Of a stretch of DNA of 12,998 bases, positions 7,106 to 12,998 are shown in pieces; within the stretch, counting starts at the first letter, position 1, and every line of letters begins with the position of its first letter. The position numbers were made by a program, and so were the translations under genes. The stretch spans positions 1-12,998 of the forward strand of contig JANBTH010000660.1 in NCBI GenBank assembly GCA_027578815.1, in the 5' to 3' direction. The DNA is from Coemansia sp. RSA 1804. Its lineage: Eukaryota; Kickxellomycota; Kickxellomycetes; Kickxellales; Kickxellaceae. The notes under the pieces were generated by a model. That model was given only the letters and a program-made list of their open reading frames with translations, was not told the DNA's origin and did no database searches.

Positions 7106-8446
7106 ATGGATCGTCTTGAGGAAGCCGCAAAGGCAGCCGGTGGTATTGCGCTAGAGGATCAGGGATTTGCTCAGTTCATGGACTCGAGAGATCCGCTTGC
7201 GTTTCTACGCAACGAGTTTGAGATCCCAAGCATGAGCCAGGTTGCCGGGAACTCCAGAGACGGAGGAGACTATTCTTGCACCTATCTTTGCGGGAACTCG
7301 CTGGGGCTACAACCAAAGAGAGCGCGGGTGATACTCAACGAAGAGATGGACGAGTGGGCGGCAAGGGGCGTGGCCGGACACCATCGCCATTCCAAGGATC
7401 GTGCTTGGGTCGGATACCGCAAGCAGATAGTCGAGAAAATGGCGCCCCTGTTTGGCGCAAAGCCCGTTGAGGTTGGCGTGATGGGTACGCTGACAGCCAA
7501 TCTGCATATGATGCTGGCAGCGTTCTACAGACCCACAGCAGAGCGGTTCAAGATCCTCATCGAAAGCAAGGCATTTCCGTCGGACCACTACGCAGTCGAG
7601 TCACAGCTCCAGTGGCACAAGCTGTCTTTAGACGCCATGCTTCTGGCCAAGCCGCGCGACGGCGAGCTCACGCTGCGCACCAGCGACATCCTTGAGCTCA
7701 TCGAGCGCGAGGGCAGCGCTATTGCGGTTGTGATGCTTAGCGGCGTCCAGTTCTACACTGGGCAGGCGTTTGAGATTGAGAAGATCACGGCGGCAGCGCA
7801 TGCCAAGGGCTGCATTGTGGGCTGGGATCTTGCGCATGCTGCTGGCAACATTCCCCTCCGACTGCACGACTGGGATGTAGACTTTGCGTGCTGGTGCACA
7901 TACAAGTATATGAACTCTGGGCCAGGCGGCATATCTGGATTCTTCGTTCACCAGCGCTACGCCAACGACACCTCGCTTCCCAGGCTCCTCGGATGGTGGG
8001 CGCACGATGAAAGCACTCGCTTTGACATGACAAACAGCTTTGTTCCTAACGAAGGTGCTGCTGGTTTCGAGATCTCAAACACCCCAATCATGACCGCTGC
8101 AACTCTACTTGGATCCTTGCAAGTCTTTGAGCTGACAAGCATGGAGGAACTTCACACAAAGTCCGTCCTTCTGACTACTTATCTCGAGTATCTCCTGAAC
8201 AAGCGAGTAGGGGATGGCCACATGCAGATCATTACTCCCAAGGAATGTCGGGGTGCTCAGCTTTCGCTTCTGTTTGATGCGGAAGTGTTCGAACCGCTGT
8301 TCCAGGCACTCGCTGACGCTGGTGTCATCTGCGATGAGCGCAAGCCCAACTGCATCCGCATTGCACCCGTGCCTCTCTACAACACCTTCAACGACGTGTG
8401 GAAATGCGTAGACACGATATGTCGTGCACTGGATCTTGCAAACTAG
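7106..8446 (+). CDS. BNA5: Kynureninase
   Basis: This PLP-dependent enzyme of the tryptophan-kynurenine route cleaves L-kynurenine or 3-hydroxykynurenine to anthranilate or 3-hydroxyanthranilate plus alanine, feeding de novo NAD synthesis in the cytosol. The frame opens at a TTG (7034), but that extension is hydrophobic and unlike the family. The first ATG, at 7106 with G at -3 and +4, gives 446 residues, near the normal 450-470. Motifs are LCGNSLGLQP, the substrate/PLP segment KAFPSDHYAVESQ, DLAHA with D241 and H244 (PLP pyridine region), and CWCTYKYMNSGPGG with the Schiff-base lysine K267. Near the C-terminus are IRIAPVPLYNTFNDV and surrounding residues, another kynureninase signature. It has no introns. 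The homology is unmistakable. Confidence 0.96.
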   Translation: MDRLEEAAKAAGGIALEDQGFAQFMDSRDPLAFLRNEFEIPSMSQVAGNSRDGGDYSCTYLCGNSLGLQPKRARVILNEEMDEWAARGVAGHHRHSKDRAWVGYRKQIVEKMAPLFGAKPVEVGVMGTLTANLHMMLAAFYRPTAERFKILIESKAFPSDHYAVESQLQWHKLSLDAMLLAKPRDGELTLRTSDILELIEREGSAIAVVMLSGVQFYTGQAFEIEKITAAAHAKGCIVGWDLAHAAGNIPLRLHDWDVDFACWCTYKYMNSGPGGISGFFVHQRYANDTSLPRLLGWWAHDESTRFDMTNSFVPNEGAAGFEISNTPIMTAATLLGSLQVFELTSMEELHTKSVLLTTYLEYLLNKRVGDGHMQIITPKECRGAQLSLLFDAEVFEPLFQALADAGVICDERKPNCIRIAPVPLYNTFNDVWKCVDTICRALDLAN

Positions 8447-8723
8447 TTTGAAATATTCTTAAATCAATTGGAGAATTCCTTTGGGCAGCTTTGATTCATC
8501 TGGATCAATCAGCAAACTCCCAAGCCACAAATGAAATCGTGCAAATCAGCTTTTCCTTTGGTCTTTCCTTGATGTTGTAAGAAGTGATTTTTTATATTTC
8601 TCTTCTTGATTTTGCTCTGGCATTCTCTTGACCGTCTTAAAAGCTCTTGAATTACTTTTCTTCAAAGCATTCACGTTCACTCGTAAAAATACAGATTCCA
8701 ATTAAATCTTTGTTACCGTGCCA
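8447..8723 (+). promoter_or_regulatory. BNA5 3' flank and DNAJC11 promoter/leader
   Basis: This 277-bp AT- and CT-rich spacer contains a TTTTTTATATTT stretch near 8587-8598 that could act as a TATA-like element about 130 bp before the DNAJC11 ATG. No AATAAA, small gene or repeat is visible. Confidence 0.35.
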
Positions 8724-10712
8724 ATGAGCTCGCAACACTGGGACGAGGCACGGGAGGAGGAGCGTTTACGCGAAATGGAGCGCGAATCGGAGGCCCATGA
8801 CGAGAACAGTACTAACTACTATGCAACACTAAACGTCTCACGCACAGCGTCAACAGAGGAGATCCGCAACGCATATAGACACCTCAGCCGGCTTTTCCAC
8901 CCCGACAAACAGCATGATTCTCAGAGCCGTGATCTGGCCCAGCGCCAGTTCCACAAAATCAGCCGTGCTTACGAGGTCCTCATCGATCCCAGAACCCGCG
9001 ATGCCTATGACCAGCTTGGTGAAAAGGGCATCAAGATGAGCAAAGCTCTCGGATTCAGAGTTCAGTCGCCAAAAGATCTGCAAAACATATTTGAGCAGGA
9101 AGCCCGCAGGTTTCATCTGGAACAAGTCGAGCGCTGGGCCCAGTCGAAATCCGAGATTTCATTTGGTCTTGTCACCACGCCAATTACATCGCTTACATAC
9201 CGCATGCTTGCTGAGAGATTTCCCAACCAAATACGTGTACCTACAAGTAAGGTTAATGTCGGGCGTATATACATGAATCACTCGTTCTCCACAGAGCTAG
9301 GCAAACATCTCTCTGCCAAAATAACTGGGCATATGAGTAGCCATGGAAATACAAGCTCGAAAAACGTGATAGGGACGCTTATCTACTCGCCTACATCGGC
9401 GCTAAAAATGAGGCTCAGTGTCCCTGCGTTGCCGCCACATACCTTTACCTTGAACATGCTGCGTAATTTATCGACCACCAGATATGTCCAGGCTACCATC
9501 AAACAGCACACCCTTGACTTTTCTACACCGCCGTCGGTGAAAGCGACATTTGGCAAACAATTCTCAGAAACCGTAGCCGGATCGCTGATGATTAGCACAG
9601 GAAACCAGTATAATATTGGGCCATTGTGGAGTACGAGCCCTCTTGCAGCTAGTAACAGTCTCTCCAAAGAGCAGAGCCCTGTCAGCCTAGGACGCATTGC
9701 TAAGCGTGAACACGGCGACGTGGTGCTGTCGATTGCTCGTCATCACGGCAAGAAACGCTTCTTCACGCTGATGGCAGGTGCAAAGAAAAATGCACCTTTT
9801 GTGAGAGGCAGTTATACACGGTTGATTGACAAGTACTTTTCTGTTGTTGGCGATTTCTATCTTGTCGGCGTCGGCATGCTGCAGACCAGTAGCTCAAACG
9901 GCTCATCTCGGAACCATGGCATAAATCGCAACGATGTCGCCCCGCCACCGAAAGCGCTTGATCTCATAGAAACAATTGTTTCTATCGAGTTTCAGAACAC
10001 AATCAGCCATTTGTCTAAGCTGTCCTGGAAAGTGAGCTTTGGGATAAGCTCCGGCGTCTCTGTGACTCTTGGCTTCTCACGGCTTGAGCACTCGGTCGAA
10101 ATTCCAGTGCTACTTACTCCACTACCTGAGGTTGTTGTTACACTCTGCGCTGTGGCTCTGCCGGCAACAGCAATGCTGGGATTTAATTACGCCTTTGTTA
10201 AGCCGCGTCGACGCCGGATCATCCAGCAGCGGATGAATGAGCTCAAGGACGAACAGCGTCACCAGCTGCACCAGCAGAAGCGCAATGCTCATGAGGCAGT
10301 TCGGGTTATGAAGGATGTCGTTGAGCGCAATCGGAAGAATGCACTGGCTACCGGCGGCTTGTTCATCGAGAAAGCGCACTATGGCGATCTGCCATTCGAC
10401 ATAACGGCGGAAAACTCAAACGGACTGCTTGCTGCATTGGACCGCGCCCAGAATTCCCGCACAGCGCTAAGCGAGGCTGATGAACCCCGAGCGTGTGATG
10501 TCACAGTTGCTCTGCAAGCGCTGATCAACGACAACCAGCTGGTTATTTCCGAGGGAGGAAGCAAGCGCTTCTTACCGGGTTTCTACGATCCGGCATTTGG
10601 CGTTCCAAAGATGCTGTTTGTGCGCTATCGGTTTAAAGGCAAGCTCCATGAGGTTGTTGTCAAAGACAGCCAGGCATTGGCGATTCCAATGCGGGTCCAC
10701 TGTATAGAGTAG
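8724..10712 (+). CDS. DNAJC11: DNAJC11-like mitochondrial J-domain protein
   Basis: This J-protein belongs to the family whose animal member associates with MICOS and the SAM complex at mitochondrial membranes. The open frame starts at GTG (8718); the first ATG, two codons later, is used (662 residues; the human protein is about 559). The J domain spans residues 31-101, with the Hsp70-activating HPD at 59-61 and a typical helix III/IV. The middle region (about 130-465) is rich in alternating polar/hydrophobic strands, as in the beta-barrel-like part of DNAJC11. A hydrophobic helix follows at about 468-487, then a basic run KPRRRR and coiled coil (490-540). The C-terminal DUF3395 domain shows CDVTVALQALI, LPGFYDPAFG and VKDSQALAIP, all close to animal DNAJC11. 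The extra length includes a serine/asparagine-rich insert near 391-407. No intron is needed. Confidence 0.92.
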   Translation: MSSQHWDEAREEERLREMERESEAHDENSTNYYATLNVSRTASTEEIRNAYRHLSRLFHPDKQHDSQSRDLAQRQFHKISRAYEVLIDPRTRDAYDQLGEKGIKMSKALGFRVQSPKDLQNIFEQEARRFHLEQVERWAQSKSEISFGLVTTPITSLTYRMLAERFPNQIRVPTSKVNVGRIYMNHSFSTELGKHLSAKITGHMSSHGNTSSKNVIGTLIYSPTSALKMRLSVPALPPHTFTLNMLRNLSTTRYVQATIKQHTLDFSTPPSVKATFGKQFSETVAGSLMISTGNQYNIGPLWSTSPLAASNSLSKEQSPVSLGRIAKREHGDVVLSIARHHGKKRFFTLMAGAKKNAPFVRGSYTRLIDKYFSVVGDFYLVGVGMLQTSSSNGSSRNHGINRNDVAPPPKALDLIETIVSIEFQNTISHLSKLSWKVSFGISSGVSVTLGFSRLEHSVEIPVLLTPLPEVVVTLCAVALPATAMLGFNYAFVKPRRRRIIQQRMNELKDEQRHQLHQQKRNAHEAVRVMKDVVERNRKNALATGGLFIEKAHYGDLPFDITAENSNGLLAALDRAQNSRTALSEADEPRACDVTVALQALINDNQLVISEGGSKRFLPGFYDPAFGVPKMLFVRYRFKGKLHEVVVKDSQALAIPMRVHCIE

Positions 10713-10940
10713 ATAATCTGGCAATACACCACCCCCCATAGCTGCTTGTCGTATGCCAAATCAGTCATCAATCATCACTTTGTGCTTGCCTCATGAAATT
10801 AGTAATATTTCTTTCCTTGCAGAAAAATGTTATTGTCTACCTTCTTCACTCCCATTTTACTAGTTGAATTTACAGCTTCTTGAATTTCTTTCTCTCTCCC
10901 ATCATTCTCGCATCCCTTGACCGGGTTGAATTTGAATGAT
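10713..10940 (+). promoter_or_regulatory. DNAJC11 3' flank and BCKDK-like leader with upstream ATGs
   Basis: This 228-bp spacer is CT-rich toward the kinase start. It contains upstream ATGs at 10793 (24 codons), 10827 (18 codons) and 10936; the last opens a 7-codon frame overlapping the kinase ATG. A pyrimidine-rich TTTCTTTCCTTGCAG at about 10808-10822 resembles a 3' splice acceptor, so some of these ATGs may not be in the mature leader. Confidence 0.4.
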
Positions 10941-10959
10941 ATGGCGTTTGGGCGAATAA
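10936..10959 (+). CDS. Overlapping upstream ORF (7 codons) at the kinase start
   Basis: ATG at 10936 opens ATG-ATA-TGG-CGT-TTG-GGC-GAA-TAA and overlaps the kinase ATG at 10941 in another frame. Its initiation context is poor (T at -3) while the kinase ATG has G at -3 and +4, so leaky scanning would favour the kinase. It is a possible translational brake rather than a protein gene. Confidence 0.3.
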   Translation: MIWRLGE

Positions 10960-12263
10960 TACCCGCGGCCGCGTCTTGGACACCGCTATCTGGTGGCCAG
11001 GCGTATACGAGAGTCGGCAGCAAAAGGATAGAGCATTTAGCACCAGCGAAGCGAAGCTTTTCGGCAAAGAGCCACTACGATGAGACGGTCGTGTACAAGT
11101 ACGCCAGCCAGAAACTCAAGCCTGTGAGCATCGGTCAGCTTCTCAAGTACATGCGACAGCCGCTTTCAAAGGAGAATATCCTGGATTCCATAGCATACAC
11201 CCAGGAGGAGCTGCCAGTGCGTCTTGCAAAGCGAGTTATATCGTTCCACAAGCTGCCGTTCATTGTTGGCACCAACCCTCACATAGCGCGAACGTATAGC
11301 CAGTACTACGAGGCATTTGACCGTCTTCATGCGTTTGCACCGATCAAGGACATGGATGCCGAGTGGGCGTTCACCCAGGCGCTGGAGCGGCAAACGCAGC
11401 TTCTAATCGATGTGATTCCAACCATCGCACAGGGGTTCTTGGAGTGCAAGCAGTATATGCAGCGTGAAGACCGCACTGCCTTTATCAACGACCTGATACG
11501 GTCTCGAATTGGACTCCGCGTTATCGGCGAACAGCATGTAGCGCTGTCATACCAGTTCCGTGAAGAGCAGAAAAGGATGGAGCAGCCCAGTCAGGATTCA
11601 AAGGCTTTAGATTCCGAAGCATCAGGCATTGCTGCAACAGAGGATGCTTGGGTGGGCACAATACACACAAAGCTTCTCCCAGCACGGATGATGGAGCAGT
11701 GCGGCCAGCTGGTGCAGGGAATGTGCGAGATGCACTACGGTACCGCACCCGACTACTATGTCGACGGCGACATTGGCGAGACCATCAGCTATATCCCGTC
11801 GCACTTTGAATATATCACATGCGAGCTTCTTAAAAATGCCTTTCGGGCTACTGTTGACTTTAGTAACAAAACGAATCGCTCGTCGCACCCGCCTATCCAA
11901 ATAACAATTACAAAGGGCGACGGCTATGTGGGCGTGCGCATCAGAGACCAGGGCGGCGGCATTTCAAAGAACAACATGCGCAATGTATTTGAGTACTCGT
12001 GGTCGTCCATGCAGGCAGATGGGTCCGATGAGCCCAATGCTGCTGCTACCTCAATGTCGGGCATGTCTATGCAGTCGAACATAGCTCTTCAGCAGGGAAT
12101 CGGCGGTCCTATTGCTGGGCTTGGGTTTGGGCTGCCGATGGCACGCCTTTATGCAAGCTACTTTGGCGGATCGCTGGATATCGTGCCTATGGAGGGTTAT
12201 GGATGCGACGTGTTCCTCAAGCTGCGTAGCATTGAAGGCAGCGTTGAAGAGAAGCAGATATAG
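10941..12263 (+). CDS. Mitochondrial BCKDK/PDK-family protein kinase (probably BCKDK-like)
   Basis: This GHKL-fold serine kinase phosphorylates and inactivates the E1 of mitochondrial 2-oxoacid dehydrogenases. The ATG at 10941 replaces a TTG-initiated extension, giving 440 residues. The N-terminus has R, K, S and A with almost no acids and a probable presequence ending near AKRSFSA. The four-helix domain has EELPVRLAKRV then LPFIVGTNP and APIKD, closer to BCKDK than to typical PDK. H199 in G-E-Q-H lies in the conserved helix. The ATP site has the N-box ELLKNAFRA (E295, N299), G1 DQGGG (336-340) and G2 GLGFGLP (393-399). The end, SIEGSVEEKQI, parallels human BCKDK. Inserts occur near 210-235 and in the Met/Ser-rich ATP lid. 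The exact substrate (branched-chain or pyruvate dehydrogenase) is unproven. Confidence 0.9.
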   Translation: MAFGRIIPAAASWTPLSGGQAYTRVGSKRIEHLAPAKRSFSAKSHYDETVVYKYASQKLKPVSIGQLLKYMRQPLSKENILDSIAYTQEELPVRLAKRVISFHKLPFIVGTNPHIARTYSQYYEAFDRLHAFAPIKDMDAEWAFTQALERQTQLLIDVIPTIAQGFLECKQYMQREDRTAFINDLIRSRIGLRVIGEQHVALSYQFREEQKRMEQPSQDSKALDSEASGIAATEDAWVGTIHTKLLPARMMEQCGQLVQGMCEMHYGTAPDYYVDGDIGETISYIPSHFEYITCELLKNAFRATVDFSNKTNRSSHPPIQITITKGDGYVGVRIRDQGGGISKNNMRNVFEYSWSSMQADGSDEPNAAATSMSGMSMQSNIALQQGIGGPIAGLGFGLPMARLYASYFGGSLDIVPMEGYGCDVFLKLRSIEGSVEEKQI

Positions 12264-12573
12264 ACTAGCCATTGAGTCTGGGGTTTATGCTTTTTTTTGC
12301 GGATCTGCTGACCAGGTGTCATTGGACCCATTATCATCTAAAGCATTTAATGAAAGTACCATTTTCCGCAGCAATTGCACAAAATGTTGCACCCGGCAGT
12401 TATAAACTTGAATCTAATTTTCCTATGTAGCTTTATCTATATTATAATACACATATATGCAATTATATCCGCTCCATTCTTCAACACAAGCAGCAGTAAA
12501 TATCATTTTATTGAAGTTCCAACGTACACATAGCACATATGTCTTTTGTTTATAAAGCGGTTTTATTTTCAGA
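12264..12573 (+). promoter_or_regulatory. Kinase 3' flank and TFB5 promoter/leader
   Basis: This 310-bp AT-rich spacer holds no gene that I can support. Near 12430-12460 there is a run of TATATT/ATATAT sequence that could serve as TFB5 promoter. A TATAAAG at 12551-12557 is only about 17 bases from the TFB5 ATG, too close for a TATA box unless transcription starts inside the gene. The pyrimidine-rich TTTTATTTTCAG directly before the ATG reads better as a 3' splice acceptor. Confidence 0.4.
12496..12572 (+). other. TFB5: Possible 5' leader intron of TFB5
   Basis: The acceptor TTTTATTTTCAG ends at 12572, one base before the TFB5 ATG. A donor-like GTAAAT at 12496 would give a 77-nt intron; GTACAC at 12523 is an alternative donor. 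The acceptor is good, while the donor choice is a guess. Confidence 0.35.
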
Positions 12574-12780
12574 ATGGTAAAAGCAGTGAAGGGCGTGTTT
12601 GTCGAATGTGATCCTGCTACCCGCGAGGTGCTGCTCAAGCTAAACGAAAAGGACAAGTTTATTATTGAAGATCTTGACAAGACGCACCTGTTTATCAACT
12701 CGACTCATCTGGATCGTGTAAAATGGGCGCTTGATGAGTTGATGAATGAAAACTACTATAAAAAAGAACAGCCAAAGTAA
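12574..12780 (+). CDS. TFB5: TFIIH core subunit Tfb5 (TTDA/GTF2H5)
   Basis: This is the smallest core subunit of transcription/repair factor TFIIH. It stabilises p52/Tfb2 and stimulates XPB helicase in nucleotide excision repair. At 68 residues it fits the family (about 70). The N-terminus MVKAVKGVFVECDPATRE matches the MVxxxKGVLxECDPA pattern of human and yeast proteins, and F-I-I-E-D-L-D-K-T-H-L-F matches the second beta-strand region. The loop between them appears about four residues shorter than in human TTDA. The C-terminal helix ELMNEN agrees with ELMDQN. The protein is complete from ATG to TAA. A very short gene, but the motif match makes the call secure. Confidence 0.93.
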   Translation: MVKAVKGVFVECDPATREVLLKLNEKDKFIIEDLDKTHLFINSTHLDRVKWALDELMNENYYKKEQPK

Positions 12781-12998
12781 ACTAAACCAGTCTGGGGGAT
12801 TTATATATAGTTTTGTCATTTTACATTGAGAATGGATCTGATGCTTTATCCTTTGTAATTTATGTAAAGCAGTTACTAAAGATAGTGTTGGTTTCAAATA
12901 TAAGCATGGTATCCAAAGTGTTTTGATCTTTCCAGCAACAGAACAATTATATAACAACCAGGTAATTTTCAGTGAACAACAGAGAGATCGGCTGATAT
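12781..12998. other. TFB5 3' flank, no gene seen
   Basis: This 218-bp AT-rich stretch follows TFB5. I see no AATAAA, open reading frame with recognisable features, or RNA gene. It probably contains the TFB5 3' end and possibly the edge of the next locus, which the window cuts off. Confidence 0.4.

Noticed and set aside
7628..8005. 125-codon minus-strand frame over BNA5
   Set aside because: It overlaps kynureninase active-site sequence in antisense and resembles no family.
8287..8295. GTTCGAACC, tRNA B-box-like palindrome
   Set aside because: It lies within conserved kynureninase codons, and no tRNA fold is supported around it.
1..12998. Mobile elements, CRISPR, prophage or prokaryotic defence system
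   Set aside because: All recognised genes are eukaryotic housekeeping genes. I saw no transposase or integrase motif, terminal repeats, or spaced direct repeats.

Overview
The window looks like compact, intron-poor nuclear DNA from a fungus. All nine recognisable genes are single-copy eukaryotic housekeeping genes packed into 13 kb, mostly uninterrupted, with 200-480 bp spacers and GC near the middle. Several proteins resemble early-diverging fungi and animals more than budding yeast: an animal-like DNAJC11, a BCKDK-type mitochondrial kinase, and a KNL1 with SILK, RVSF and true MELT motifs. A zoopagomycete of the Kickxellomycotina type is one guess. That placement is inference and cannot be proved from this sequence.

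Layout. Five genes lie on the minus strand in the left half. From right to left (their transcription order) they are VMA9 (V-ATPase subunit e), RPC17/RPC9 (RNA polymerase III subunit), RPP1 (RNase P/MRP protein, Rpp30 family), KNL1/SPC105 (kinetochore scaffold) and BUD32 (KEOPS kinase). A 483 bp divergent spacer at 6623-7105 separates them from four plus-strand genes: BNA5 (kynureninase), DNAJC11 (mitochondrial J-protein), a BCKDK/PDK-family mitochondrial protein kinase, and TFB5 (smallest TFIIH core subunit). No tRNA, rRNA, transposon, CRISPR or prokaryotic feature was found.

Start sites. The longest open frames of KNL1, RPP1, BNA5, DNAJC11 and the BCKDK-like gene begin at GTG or TTG, so their starts were re-chosen. 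Four have a convincing internal ATG. KNL1 has none. Its frame instead joins in phase, across a 139-nt GT-AG intron (3993-3855), to a 23-codon first exon starting at 4062. The resulting 1021-residue protein places the PP1-docking SILK motif, which sits right at the open-frame edge, inside the protein.

How the genes relate. Three left-hand genes act on tRNA: RPC17 in synthesis, RPP1 in 5' processing and BUD32 in t6A modification. Three consecutive right-hand genes concern mitochondria or NAD supply: BNA5, DNAJC11 and BCKDK. KNL1, VMA9 and TFB5 belong to unrelated complexes. Eukaryotic neighbours are usually transcribed independently, so these groupings may be chance. I found no clear undescribed system. 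The best leads are the KNL1 5' exon and its short acid-flanked MELT array, the AUG-rich leader and lineage-specific inserts of the BCKDK-like kinase, the VMA9/BNA5 divergent promoter, and the possible leader intron of TFB5.
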